A stretch of 64,000 nt of DNA from Priestia filamentosa (GTDB lineage: Bacteria; Bacillota; Bacilli; Bacillales; Bacillaceae_H): contig NZ_FXAJ01000002.1 of the NCBI RefSeq assembly GCF_900177535.1, positions 930,001 to 994,000 of the forward strand, in the 5' to 3' direction. Position numbers and translations under genes: made by a program. Of the stretch, positions 35,366 through 44,224 are shown in pieces. Each line of letters begins with the position of its first letter. The stretch's first letter is position 1. The notes beneath the pieces are model-generated. The model saw only the letters and a program-made list of their open reading frames with translations. It was not told the origin of the DNA and did no database searches.

Positions 35366-37060
35366 TTATCGTTTTTTTGGTTTAAATGCTTCCGCTGCTC
35401 CTGGGGGTCCGCCGAATGGCTTTGCCATTGGCCCAACAGCTTCCATATCAACTACAATCATTGAAGGGTTACGTCTTTCTTGTGCTTTCTTTAGTTCGTT
35501 GACAAATTCATCTCCAGAACCAATTCTCACCGCATCAAAATGCATGGACTGAGCAAGCTTCACAAAGTCTGGACTTAGTAAATCAACAGCTACTTGACGT
35601 CCATATGCAGCTTCTTGAATATTACGAAGAACTCCGTACCCTGAGTCATCAAATAATACAATAATAAGGGGTAACTTTTCTTCTGCTGCAGTCACCATCT
35701 CTCCAACATTGAGCATAAAGCCTCCGTCCCCAGCCATTAGCACAACTGTTTGATCTTGACAGCCTATTTGTGCACCAATTGCTGTTGGAAGACCTTGGCC
35801 GATTCCACCTCCTGATGCATGAATAGAAGTTCTCGGTTCATAAATTTCGAATAAACGACTTCCCCACACATTTGCCTGTACAGTTACATCTCGAACTAGA
35901 ATCGTATCTCTTGGTAATATGTCTCTCATTCCATCTACAAATTGCTCATATGGTCCAAGCGTTTTACGAAGTTTGCCGCGTACTTCATTTCTAAGAGAAC
36001 CTATTTCTTCTATATAAGTAGAAACTGGCGAAACCGATTTTTCTTCAAGTTTTTGAATAAGAGCCTTTAACATTTCTTTCGCATCGCCCACTAATCCAAA
36101 TGTTGCTTTATAGTTACGATTAATTGCTTGAAGATCTGCATCGATTGCGATATGTTCTTCTGGCACTACCGCTTTCCAGTTCGACGTTTCATTGCCCCTA
36201 AACCGCACTCCTACACTAATTAATAAATCTGCATTTCGTAAAAACTCTCTTGTGGACTCATATGCCATAAAATGTCCTATGCATTGCTTATGATCTTCTG
36301 GGATCGAACCTTTTCCTGATTGACTTGTTATCACTGCCGCACCAAGCATCTCCGCTAATTTTTGCAATTCTTTTGAAGCATTAGCAGAAATCACGCCACC
36401 ACCTGCCCAAATTACCGGCCGGCTTGCTTCTATAATTTTTGTCACGGCTTGTTCGGGAATTAATGCTGCTAATGATGATTGGGACGCTACAAGCTGTACT
36501 TCTTCAATAGAAAGATCTTCAATGATTGCTGATTGGAAGTCGATCGGGATTTCTAAAGATACAGGCCCCATAGGTGCAGTTAAAGCTTCTTTAATAACCT
36601 TTCTCACTACCGAAGCTGTTTGCTCAGGATTTCTAAGCTGAACAGCCTTTTTACATGCACCGCTCATCATTGAAAGTTGATCTTTACATTCATGTATGTA
36701 GCCTCTCCCTGTACCAAGATACGCAGAGGCTACTTCACCAGTAAGATGAAGTAGTGGAACACCGGCAGACCATGCTTCCACTAATGAACCAGCCGCATTT
36801 CCTGCTCCTGTTCCTGTGCTTGTAATTACCACACCTAACTTCCCAGTCGCGCGAGCATAACCATCTGCCATATTAACAGCACCACTCTCTCCGCGCGAAC
36901 AAATCAGTTTAATGCTTCCCTCTCTAAGAATGGCATCATAGATAGGCATATTATGAATACTGACTACACCAAAAGCAGCTTCTACGCCTGCTCGTACTAA
37001 TTCTTTTACAATGGCATCGGCAGTTGTAAACTCTATTATTTCTTGTTTTTTCATTTTCAT
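35366..37060 (-). CDS. Thiamine diphosphate-dependent enzyme (acetolactate synthase / 2-oxo-acid decarboxylase family)
   Basis: 564 residues with the three-domain AHAS-like plan. The pyrimidine domain has catalytic Glu in SRGESGAVNMADGYARATGK, the middle domain spans about 190-320, and the C-terminal ThDP domain has GDGGFMLNVGEMVTAAEEK ending in FDDSGYG, where the usual NN/ND is DD. It lies 15 bases upstream of the aldehyde dehydrogenase. A decarboxylation (for example of an aryl-glyoxylate or aryl-pyruvate) followed by aldehyde oxidation is an attractive reading. A biosynthetic acetolactate synthase role is unlikely in this operon. Confidence 0.86.
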   Translation of the reverse strand: MKMKKQEIIEFTTADAIVKELVRAGVEAAFGVVSIHNMPIYDAILREGSIKLICSRGESGAVNMADGYARATGKLGVVITSTGTGAGNAAGSLVEAWSAGVPLLHLTGEVASAYLGTGRGYIHECKDQLSMMSGACKKAVQLRNPEQTASVVRKVIKEALTAPMGPVSLEIPIDFQSAIIEDLSIEEVQLVASQSSLAALIPEQAVTKIIEASRPVIWAGGGVISANASKELQKLAEMLGAAVITSQSGKGSIPEDHKQCIGHFMAYESTREFLRNADLLISVGVRFRGNETSNWKAVVPEEHIAIDADLQAINRNYKATFGLVGDAKEMLKALIQKLEEKSVSPVSTYIEEIGSLRNEVRGKLRKTLGPYEQFVDGMRDILPRDTILVRDVTVQANVWGSRLFEIYEPRTSIHASGGGIGQGLPTAIGAQIGCQDQTVVLMAGDGGFMLNVGEMVTAAEEKLPLIIVLFDDSGYGVLRNIQEAAYGRQVAVDLLSPDFVKLAQSMHFDAVRIGSGDEFVNELKKAQERRNPSMIVVDMEAVGPMAKPFGGPPGAAEAFKPKKR

Positions 37061-37085
37061 ATCCTACCTTTGTTCAGTGATATAA

Positions 37086-37877
37086 TTAAAGGGCTTTGCC
37101 AATTGCTCCTGCAGTTTCAATTGTTGAACCAGCTACATAACTTGCTTTATCTGAACCGAGAAATACAATCACACTAGCAACCTCTTCTGCCTCTCCGACA
37201 CGACCGAGTGGAATGTTTCGTTTTTCTGCAAGCTCACTGTAATACCTTTCCGGATCCATATCAGGCGCATTTTTTAACCTTCTGCGTTCCCATTGATCCG
37301 TTCGAATTAATCCAAGGCTAACGGAATTTACTAAAATGTTATCGAAGGCCAGTTCTTGAGAAAGCGTTTTGCTTAAATTTAAAAGACCAGCTCTGGTAGC
37401 AGCTGTAGCAACCATATGACGTTCAGGTTCTTTAGCTAATGTAGCGTTAATATTGATAATTCGTCCCCCGCCTCTTTTAACAAGATGTGGATGAGCTGCA
37501 CGCACTGCATAGATGATAGCGAAATACTTTAACTGAATTTGTTCTTCCCACTGTTCATCCGTGATATCGAAAAAGTAACCCATCACACTTTGTCCAGCTG
37601 CATTTACTAATATATCAATTCCACCAAATCTTTCGGCTACACCGTTAATAAATGAAGCAACGTCTGATTTCGAAGTAACATCACAAGTTGACGTAAAAAT
37701 ATCTTCTTTATTGCCATATGAAAGCAATTGACTTTTTGCCTTTTCCAGTCGTTCTTTGTTCCTTCCACAAATCGCTACTTTTGCTCCTTCGTCCAAAAAC
37801 ATTTCCGCAGTTTTTAATCCGACACCAGATGTGCCGCCCATAATAACAGCTACTTTTTCTTTTAAACCTAAGTCCAT
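37086..37877 (-). CDS. Short-chain dehydrogenase/reductase (second SDR)
   Basis: 263 residues from the ATG at 37877, chosen for the ribosome site GAAAGGAA eight bases upstream (the frame reaches 37895). It has the NAD(P) site VAVIMGGTSGVGLKTAEMFL, NAAG motif ILVNAAGQSV and a degenerate active site: the usual YxxxK is replaced by MVATAATRAGLLNLSKTLSQ, so the catalytic Tyr and Lys appear to be missing (ATAATRA). It may be catalytically altered or may use other residues. It lies between the ThDP enzyme and the extradiol dioxygenase genes. Confidence 0.82.
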   Translation of the reverse strand: MDLGLKEKVAVIMGGTSGVGLKTAEMFLDEGAKVAICGRNKERLEKAKSQLLSYGNKEDIFTSTCDVTSKSDVASFINGVAERFGGIDILVNAAGQSVMGYFFDITDEQWEEQIQLKYFAIIYAVRAAHPHLVKRGGGRIININATLAKEPERHMVATAATRAGLLNLSKTLSQELAFDNILVNSVSLGLIRTDQWERRRLKNAPDMDPERYYSELAEKRNIPLGRVGEAEEVASVIVFLGSDKASYVAGSTIETAGAIGKAL

Positions 37878-38034
37878 CTCATCATTTCCTTTCATAAGCA
37901 GCTTCTCTCTAAACGTTATATTGTTGGAAAATGAACAAGATGTGAAGTCTTACTTACAACTATAACGTCTTGTTTTGATGATAATAAGGTGAAGCATTTT
38001 TCTAAATTGATCCTATTTTTAGTTATTCCTTTCA

Positions 38035-38958
38035 TTAACGAATGTCAACTGTTTCCTCTACCCATCCTGGATCCGGATCTCCCTTCATTGCTTTACGGGC
38101 TTTAGGTTTTGGTGGACCTGCAATTCCCCATTGATCCATTAAATGAGGCACACGTTTCCATACACGTGCTCTCCACTCCGACTCATCTTCAATTGTCTCA
38201 AGATAGCACGTATACTCCATAACAAAACCACCTGGATCTTGAAAATAACAGAAGATGTTATCTCCTGGCCCATGACGTCCAGGTCCCCATAGCTCTTCCA
38301 GTCCCGCTTTTCGAACGTTGCTTATACCACGCATTAGTTCATCAACTGAATCAACCTCATAAGCAATATGGTTAACTGAAGCATGCTCATCTTGATTGAA
38401 TGCAATGGAGTGATGTTTTCTATTGCATCGTAAGAAAGACATTTGGTGCTCGCTCCAATCTGTTACTTTAAAGCCAAGTACATTAGTATAAAATTCTACA
38501 ATCATATCTAGGTCTTTTGTATTCATCACAACATGATTCAACTTCACAGGATCTACATTTTTCTTATTCCAAGTAGACGTTTGAACTTCCACCCAAGCTG
38601 AAAGTTCTATTACACGGTTTTCTGGATCTACAAACTGAAGACCATATCCAGCTCCTGCTTCATCTAAATTACCTGGTTCTTTGGTAATACGTACACCTTT
38701 TGATTTTAATATTTCAGCTGCACGATCCACGGCATTCTTATCGACCATTCCAAATGAAATATGGTGCAACCCGCGCTTTTCTCCCTTATGAAGGCTTACA
38801 ATGTGATGTTCTGGTCCTGCACCGCGAAAGTAAACAGTATTCTTTTCTTCCGGAACATCTACTCTGTCTAACCCCCACACCTTCTCATAAAAATTAGCTT
38901 GTTCATCAAAGTTCGGAGTAATCATACTAATATGTCGCAAATGAGTAATTCCAAGCAC
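38035..38958 (-). CDS. Extradiol ring-cleavage (catechol 2,3-type) dioxygenase, VOC family
   Basis: 307 residues with two vicinal-oxygen-chelate domains, about 4-122 and 138-255. The expected Fe(II) ligands are in the second domain: His142 (KLNHVVMNT), His197 (ASVNHIAYEV) and Glu248 (GGFVMEYTC), within the extradiol signature near GDNIFCYFQDPGGFVMEY. It opens a catechol next to the hydroxyls. The start is GTG at 38958 with AGGAGGGA. A basic C-terminal tail (KPKARKAMKG) is an unusual extra. This enzyme defines the island as a meta-cleavage pathway. Confidence 0.88.
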   Translation of the reverse strand: MLGITHLRHISMITPNFDEQANFYEKVWGLDRVDVPEEKNTVYFRGAGPEHHIVSLHKGEKRGLHHISFGMVDKNAVDRAAEILKSKGVRITKEPGNLDEAGAGYGLQFVDPENRVIELSAWVEVQTSTWNKKNVDPVKLNHVVMNTKDLDMIVEFYTNVLGFKVTDWSEHQMSFLRCNRKHHSIAFNQDEHASVNHIAYEVDSVDELMRGISNVRKAGLEELWGPGRHGPGDNIFCYFQDPGGFVMEYTCYLETIEDESEWRARVWKRVPHLMDQWGIAGPPKPKARKAMKGDPDPGWVEETVDIR

Positions 38959-39077
38959 TATTTATCCCTCCTATTAGATGGATCCCTCTTTATAGAAAGC
39001 GCTATCATTTATCATTCCACTTAAAAGGGGTACTGCATTATTTTCATAATGCAGCCCTTCCTCCTCTACTTCTCTCG

Positions 39078-39611
39078 TTAATCTTTAATAATAGCTTCTC
39101 TCTCTTTAGCACGTTGTTTACGGAGTTCTTCAAGTTCGCTACCTTCTGGATATGTTGGTAAATTTGGTTTTACCGCTCCAAGCATAACGAGCATACGTGC
39201 CTCTTCTTTTCCATGGTTTCTAATGCCACGATATACTCCTGGCGGACTGCTAATGCAGTCTCTCGCACTTAGTTTAATTTCATGCACTTCACTGTCGCTA
39301 TCTTCCTGAATCAATGCTGTAACTTCTCCCTCAAGGATAAAGAACACTTCTTCTACATCATCGTGAAGATGTAATGGTCCAATACATCCTGGAGGAAGAA
39401 CCATTGTACTTAGAGTAAAATGTTCTGCTGTAATAACATTTGAATCATTATTAGCTGTAGCACCGCGCCCAATATACCTCATTTGTGCACGTCTATAAGC
39501 TGGATCAATCTCTTCTTGGAACTTTAACACATTCCAATCAAGTGTACGATCTTGCAAGCGAGCCACATATTTCTTTTCAAATTCTTTTACGGAAAAAGTT
39601 GCTTTTGTCAT
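39078..39611 (-). CDS. Cupin-domain protein
   Basis: 177 residues with a single cupin barrel. Motif 1 is PPGCIGPLHLHDDVEEVFFILEG, with HxH and Glu metal ligands, and motif 2 is SSPPGVYRGIRNHGKEEARM with a retained His. It is the first gene of the aromatic operon, directly behind a strong promoter and paired IclR-type operators. Small cupins in aromatic clusters can be dioxygenases, isomerases or substrate binders; which applies here is unknown. Confidence 0.82.
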   Translation of the reverse strand: MTKATFSVKEFEKKYVARLQDRTLDWNVLKFQEEIDPAYRRAQMRYIGRGATANNDSNVITAEHFTLSTMVLPPGCIGPLHLHDDVEEVFFILEGEVTALIQEDSDSEVHEIKLSARDCISSPPGVYRGIRNHGKEEARMLVMLGAVKPNLPTYPEGSELEELRKQRAKEREAIIKD

Positions 39612-39642
39612 TTTAAAAATCCTCCCTTTATTAGCTATATAT

Positions 39643-39679
39643 AAAACTATGTTTTGTTTTATATATGAAACTATGTTTT
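39643..39679. promoter_or_regulatory. Two IclR-type operators before the aromatic operon
   Basis: AAAAC-TAT-GTTTT at 39643-39655 and GAAAC-TAT-GTTTT at 39667-39679, centres 24 bases apart on the same face of the helix. They sit just downstream of the start point predicted from the promoter at 39692-39720. A matching AAAAC-AAA-GTTTT occurs at the importer promoter. Confidence 0.7.
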
Positions 39680-39691
39680 ATCTTTGAGTTA

Positions 39692-39720
39692 ATTCTAAAA
39701 TGAAAATATTATATTGTCAA
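39692..39720 (-). promoter_or_regulatory. Sigma-A promoter of the aromatic operon
   Basis: Minus strand TTGACA (39715-39720), 17-base spacer, TAGAAT (39692-39697). The -35 is perfect and the -10 is close to consensus. Predicted start point is near 39685. Confidence 0.82.
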
Positions 39721-39836
39721 CAAAATTTTCAGATAATTTAAAAATTTATTTAGATAGATCTTTTTTGTGAATAATCTAAGTAGCTAGTTCAAACTATTAA
39801 AATACGACCAAGCAGCTTCTCACCTCTAACAAGCAT

Positions 39837-39882
39837 AAAAAATCCATTTAGAAAATTGTTCTTTAACTTTCTAGATGGATTT
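39837..39882 (-). terminator. Hairpin with minus-strand T run
   Basis: AATCCATTTAGAAA / TTTCTAGATGGATT arms with a T6 run on the minus strand. It lies between the iclR gene and the aromatic operon promoter. Confidence 0.65.
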
Positions 39883-39966
39883 ACGAACTGATAAATATGA
39901 AAAAGTGCACAAAGCTCGTGATCGTGAAATCTTCATACATATGTAAATTTATACTCTTTTAAATAA

Positions 39967-40009
39967 AAAAAGTGTGATTCCCCTTAACAATTGAGGATTC
40001 ACACTTTTT
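39967..40009. terminator. Terminator downstream of iclR
   Basis: AAAAAGTGTGATTCC / GGATTCACACTTTTT arms with one mismatch and T runs in both directions. Confidence 0.8.
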
Positions 40010-40074
40010 CAAAAAAGATAATGAGTTTTATAAAGACGGCCTACTGCTTTTTAGTAATCTTTTTAAATAAACGC

Positions 40075-40872
40075 TTATAGCACCGTTTTACCTCCACTGT
40101 AGCCCATATAATCTGATAGTAAGTGAGCTACTTCAAGCAATTTTGGCAATGCTACTTTATCAATAAAGTCTTCCTGATAAACCGATTCTACGGCTACGAC
40201 ATTTAAAGCAGCTACAACTTTCCCTGTCCGGTCAAAAATTGGCGCTGCAACAGAGTAGATATCAGGAAGGAATTCTCCACTTGTTATCGCATATCCTTTT
40301 TGACGAATGGATTCCAAATGCTGCTGAAGCTCACCTGGGACTGTTGGAGTCTTATCCGTATAAGGAGTAAGATTTGAAATATGAAACATTTCCGTTACTC
40401 TCTCTTTCGGTTCATATGCAAGTAGTAATTTTCCATTTGCTGTTGCATGAGCTGGGAGCCGTAAGCCAATATTTACATTAACAACAGATATTCCTCTAAT
40501 CGGAGCACTTCCTACATATACAACTTCCTGTCCATCCAAAATGGATAAATGACAAGAGGCACCGATTTCATCACGTAATGTTTCCATATAAGGCTGAGCA
40601 ATCTCTGGAAATTTTAAACTGTTTAAATAACTAAAACCTAATTCAAGTACTTTTGGCGTTAGACTATAACGCTTTGTATTTTCATCTTGGGAAAGATAAC
40701 CAAGGTTTTGAAGTGTAAATAACAAACGATATGGGACCGTTCTGCTTACGCCCAAGTGTTTCGCTATTTCTGAAAGCGACAAACTAGGCTGCTCTTCATT
40801 GAAAAGCTTTATAATTTCTAATCCTCTTGTTAATGCGTTGGCGCTATATTTTTCTTTCTCTACGCTTGCCAT
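40075..40872 (-). CDS. IclR-family regulator of the aromatic island
   Basis: 265 residues. The N-terminal winged HTH is at about 10-70 (ALTRGLEIIKLFNEEQPSLS, then SEIAKHLGVSRTVPYRLLFT). The C-terminal effector domain is at about 85-255 with LRLPAHATANGKLLLAYEP and YAITSGEFLPDIYSVAAPIF. It lies between the aromatic operon and the MFS importer, both of which carry AAAAC-N3-GTTTT dyads just downstream of their promoters, so repression relieved by a pathway compound is expected. The ribosome site CAGGAGGGG precedes the start. Confidence 0.92.
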   Translation of the reverse strand: MASVEKEKYSANALTRGLEIIKLFNEEQPSLSLSEIAKHLGVSRTVPYRLLFTLQNLGYLSQDENTKRYSLTPKVLELGFSYLNSLKFPEIAQPYMETLRDEIGASCHLSILDGQEVVYVGSAPIRGISVVNVNIGLRLPAHATANGKLLLAYEPKERVTEMFHISNLTPYTDKTPTVPGELQQHLESIRQKGYAITSGEFLPDIYSVAAPIFDRTGKVVAALNVVAVESVYQEDFIDKVALPKLLEVAHLLSDYMGYSGGKTVL

Positions 40873-41365
40873 TTAAGTACCCCTCCTGTTGTTTATTATT
40901 CTAACTTTCTGCCACCTTAAGCTTACTATAGAAGTAAACTACCTTCACCTTTCTTTCTCTAAAAAAGGTAAAAGCTCCCCTGACAGCCTCTTTTTATCAG
41001 ACCATCTATCGTCACTATAAATAAGAGTAAAAACTAAGTGACTCTAACTTCCATATGCTTTAGTTAATCATTTTTCAAAAGGTTTATATTAAAGAGTTAT
41101 GTACAACATTTCTAGTTTTCTTTGCTTAAACCTCTATTTAACCTCTGATTATACAATAATTTCATAGTTAATCGTTAATCGTTCATATCCAAAACATTAT
41201 TTATATGTAAATTATAGGTTTTTATAAGTTTGAATTCAACACGAATTATGGATTCCTTACAGCCTTAATATTATTTTTTGTAATTACAAGAAATAAAGTT
41301 GTCGATGACATAAGTTTAAGTAAAAATGTCAACTCTAAAAAATATTGAATTTTCAAAATATTAAA
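40873..41365. other. Intergenic stretch upstream of iclR and the importer
   Basis: AT-rich sequence carrying the iclR promoter region. No coding sequence, RNA motif or repeat was recognised here. Confidence 0.4.
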
Positions 41366-41394
41366 TTGACAAATGATTCTTGTTATCTTATTGT
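41366..41394 (+). promoter_or_regulatory. Sigma-A promoter of the MFS importer
   Basis: TTGACA (41366-41371), 17-base spacer, TATTGT (41389-41394). The predicted start point is near 41401, leaving a leader of about 190 bases before the gene. The leader holds a short frame behind GAGGAG near 41476 that is too short to judge. Confidence 0.7.
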
Positions 41395-41403
41395 TAAAAA
41401 ATA

Positions 41404-41416
41404 AAAACAAAGTTTT
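41404..41416. promoter_or_regulatory. IclR-type operator at the importer promoter
   Basis: AAAAC-AAA-GTTTT, the same 5-3-5 dyad as at the aromatic operon and in the same place relative to the -10 element. A half-like GAAAC follows at 41423-41427. Confidence 0.65.
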
Positions 41417-41589
41417 ATAAGTGAAACATAAATAATAATCCTATTTATTGTGTTTTCATAGAAAAGTAAAGAATGAGGAGAATTATTACTTTTGCTGAAG
41501 AGAATAAATCTTTCTTTAGTGTCCCCTTGATTCATTTGCTTTTCGCTTTATATCATAAGAAATTTAATATTTAATAGGGAGAGGATAAG

Positions 41590-42894
41590 ATGTTGCAGGG
41601 ACAAAAAAGATGGTTGTATATTATCGTACCCGTTTTCTTTTTTTGGTTCTTCGGACAAATCGATAAGGTTGGGATTTCTGTCATTCAAACAGACCCTGAA
41701 TTTTTAGATGCACTTGGGATAACAGGTGAAAATAAAAATGCAAAAATTGGCCTCCTTTCATTTGTGTTTACTATTGCATATGGGGTGTCAAATCTCTTTT
41801 GGGGCTTCATTATCGACAAATTAGGTGCACGAAAAACTGCTATTGCCGGATTATGCGTTTGGACGCTTACTATGATTTCATCAGGTCTCAGTACTTCATA
41901 TGAAATGTTTTTAATAAGCCGAATTATTCTTGGATTTGGAGAAGGAATGATGATACCTGTATCTGGTAAGTTTATTTCTGCATGGTTTAATAAAATTGAA
42001 TTAGGACGTGCTCAGGCATCATGGCTTACAGGAAACTATTTAGGGCCTGCTATTGGATCCGTTGTACTTGTACTCGTTATTTCATCATTTCACTGGCAAG
42101 CAGCTTTCTTTATGTTAGCAGCCTTTAACTTATTTATTAATATCCCTATGTTTATCTTCCTCACAAGAAATACACCAGAAGAACATCCTGGAGTTAGTAA
42201 AGATGAACTCGCTTTTATCCGGCAGGCGGATTATGAAAAAGAAGAAAAACTAGCCGAGAATAAAAATTTTGCTCAAGATTACCGTTTCTGGCTTGTCTGG
42301 ATTGGGATGCTAGTAAACTCTTTTCTCTTCTTTGGAATTAGTATTTGGCTCCCTACATATCTCATAGAAGCCAAAGGATTTGAACAAGAAGGCATGTCAA
42401 GCATTACTTCACTTTCCTGGTTATTTGCGCTTGGGTTTGTTTTAGCATGTGGTTTTCTTGCCGATAAAACAAATCGCCCAAGTTTAATGGCAACCATTTT
42501 ATTTTCAATGACAGCCCTTTTTTTAACACTAGCTGTTTTTATCCCTAATCCAATTTTAGCGGGAGTTTGTATGGGACTAGCAATGGGCTGTCAGGGAGGA
42601 GTTTTCCATCTAAGTAATATGCTAATAGTAAAATATTCAACGCCTAAAACAGCTGGACGGGCAGCTGGTTTGTTAGGATTTGCAAATATTATGGGCGGCT
42701 TTTCAAGCTATATTATGGGATGGCTTCGTGATTTATCAGATGGTGACTTCAGTACATCAATTGCTATGTTAATTTTCACATCCCTTCTAGGTGTAAGCGC
42801 TTACGTATTTACTATTAAGAAAGAATCTTCTGAACTTCATGAAAATTACTTGTCTATTCAAAAAACGAATGGTCCTGACTCTAAAACTCTTTAA
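41590..42894 (+). CDS. MFS transporter of the anion:cation symporter (ACS) family
   Basis: 434 residues with twelve predicted helices. It has the N-terminal FFFWFFGQIDKVGISV pattern of ACS members, the loop 2-3 motif GFIIDKLGARKTAI and RIILGFGEGMMIPVSGKFIS. ACS transporters import organic anions such as hydroxyphenylacetate, phthalate and sugar acids. Regulation by the adjacent IclR protein makes it the likely importer of the aromatic substrate, probably a carboxylate. The ribosome site is AGGGAGAGGAT. A cre-like sequence inside its 3' end is coincidental. Confidence 0.89.
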   Translation: MLQGQKRWLYIIVPVFFFWFFGQIDKVGISVIQTDPEFLDALGITGENKNAKIGLLSFVFTIAYGVSNLFWGFIIDKLGARKTAIAGLCVWTLTMISSGLSTSYEMFLISRIILGFGEGMMIPVSGKFISAWFNKIELGRAQASWLTGNYLGPAIGSVVLVLVISSFHWQAAFFMLAAFNLFINIPMFIFLTRNTPEEHPGVSKDELAFIRQADYEKEEKLAENKNFAQDYRFWLVWIGMLVNSFLFFGISIWLPTYLIEAKGFEQEGMSSITSLSWLFALGFVLACGFLADKTNRPSLMATILFSMTALFLTLAVFIPNPILAGVCMGLAMGCQGGVFHLSNMLIVKYSTPKTAGRAAGLLGFANIMGGFSSYIMGWLRDLSDGDFSTSIAMLIFTSLLGVSAYVFTIKKESSELHENYLSIQKTNGPDSKTL

Positions 42895-43310
42895 TAGCAC
42901 TACAGAAACTTTGTAGCCTTTACAATGATAAATCATATCCAACATAGAGCCTATTTTTAATAACACAATCATTATATTATAGGTACCTTATACGTCTAAC
43001 CTTTCATATCTTTAAAATTTCCTCTTTTAACTGTTTAATAGGTAATCATTAGACTCTTTTTATGTCTAATAATAGGTAAGAGGTAGAGTGCCAAACAGCC
43101 AAGGCTATTTCGAAAACGCACTTGGCTGACTAGGTATCACTAGATTTATCTACAAGAAAGGCAACCTTCTTTGTTCTTGAATAAACGAACTGATGTCAAT
43201 ATATTAGGAGGTAATGAACTGTGCTATTTCGTTTTATATTCTTTTTATGTATATAAAGCAGTTAAACGTAAATACTGTAACTGTTATAAATGAGAAAGGA
43301 GGCTATCAGC
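42895..43310. other. Intergenic stretch with a CAGCCAAG hairpin
   Basis: CAGCCAAG / CTTGGCTG at 43096-43128 forms a hairpin resembling that at 27804-27840. The region just before sspH should hold its forespore promoter, but I could not fix a convincing sigma-G -35/-10 pair. Confidence 0.4.
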
Positions 43311-43490
43311 ATGGATGCGCAAAGAGCACAAGAAATTTCTAATTCAACGGACATGGCAAATATAATGTATAATGGAAAAAGTGTTTATATTGAACATGTA
43401 GACCAAGAAAATGGGACAGCTACAATTCATAATATTGACGAACCAAATAATAAACAAAGTGTTTCTATATCAGATTTAACAGAACAATAA
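43311..43490 (+). CDS. sspH: Small acid-soluble spore protein, H type
   Basis: 59 residues from the ATG at 43311, which has AAAGGAGG nine bases upstream (the frame opens at 43290). The sequence MDAQRAQEISNSTDMANIMY ... VYIEHVDQENGTATIHNID is the characteristic H-type minor SASP pattern. It is made in the forespore and resides in the spore core. Presence of the gene marks the host as an endospore former. Confidence 0.93.
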   Translation: MDAQRAQEISNSTDMANIMYNGKSVYIEHVDQENGTATIHNIDEPNNKQSVSISDLTEQ

Positions 43491-43526
43491 TTTAGTTAAA
43501 AAGATATATAACACAGTGTACTTTTT

Positions 43527-43553
43527 AAAAAGACTCCTTAAAAGAAGTCTTTT
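43527..43553 (+). terminator. sspH terminator
   Basis: AAAAAGACT, a ten-base loop, AGTCTTTT. A short stem directly after the gene. Confidence 0.65.
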
Positions 43554-43563
43554 CAGATCGTAG

Positions 43564-43602
43564 ACAAACCCCATCCTAATCTAAAGTTAGGATGGGGTTT
43601 GT
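43564..43602. terminator. Strong bidirectional terminator
   Basis: A perfect 16-bp stem, ACAAACCCCATCCTAA / TTAGGATGGGGTTTGT, with a seven-base loop. It separates sspH from the converging pentose phosphate block. Confidence 0.88.
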
Positions 43603-43686
43603 TTACATATCTGGTAAAATTCTTTATTGATTAGGCTGAACATGGCCTCATCATTTGCAACTAATCATTTAAAAGTAAATTGGCCT

Positions 43687-44175
43687 CTATATAAAAGCAT
43701 TTACGATATCTGCTGTCTTTAGTTCTAATAATCTCTTTAGAAATTGTATAGTTTTCTTAGTACCTTCGTTTTCCTTCATATCAGAATTGTTTTGTTCAAA
43801 TTCAGTAAGATTTTGAGTAATTGCTGCTTTATAACCTGTTGTTTTGATAAACCATTCACCTAAAAGTTGCTTAGTAGCTTCTCTCTCTTCTTCATTTTTA
43901 ATAGCAAATAAACTTTCCATCTCAGGCTCTTTTAATGTAATTGAACTGAGGTTTTCGTCCATAACAATCCAAAAAGAATTTTTTTGATGTTCATAATGAT
44001 GCTCATAATGTTTGTGTTCTTTTAGTAACAAATAATCAATTTCAAGCTTAACCCCATAAAAAGGGTTATTTACAGTTGGAATAAGAAGTTCCTTAATATT
44101 AACGTTCTTTACTAGGTCCACATATAGTTCTACACCATGTGTAGTGTGAATTCCTTTAGCATCTAACAAACTCAT
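43687..44175 (-). CDS. Hypothetical protein
   Basis: 162 residues from the ATG at 44175, which is preceded by GGGGGGAAG (the frame begins with a GTG inside that site at 44190). It is soluble, acidic and mixed alpha/beta, with a His-rich stretch (KEHKHYEHHYEHQ at about 50-65) and a C-terminal helix rich in Lys and Leu. No signal peptide or membrane segment is seen. It lies 49 bases after tal in the same direction, so it may belong to the pentose phosphate block. I recognise no family. Confidence 0.65.
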   Translation of the reverse strand: MSLLDAKGIHTTHGVELYVDLVKNVNIKELLIPTVNNPFYGVKLEIDYLLLKEHKHYEHHYEHQKNSFWIVMDENLSSITLKEPEMESLFAIKNEEEREATKQLLGEWFIKTTGYKAAITQNLTEFEQNNSDMKENEGTKKTIQFLKRLLELKTADIVNAFI

Positions 44176-44224
44176 CTCACTTCCCCCCACTCATATTAAA
44201 ATAAAGTATATTCATTTAATTAAT

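Noticed and set aside
39641-39680. Direct repeat TATATAAAACTATG / TATATATGAAACTATG as a mobile-element footprint
   Set aside because: The repeat is better explained as two regulator-binding dyads behind a promoter, with a matching dyad at the divergently placed importer.
42793-42806. cre-like TGTAAGCGCTTACG
   Set aside because: It lies in the 3' coding end of the MFS gene and encodes conserved residues. There is no promoter nearby for it to act on.
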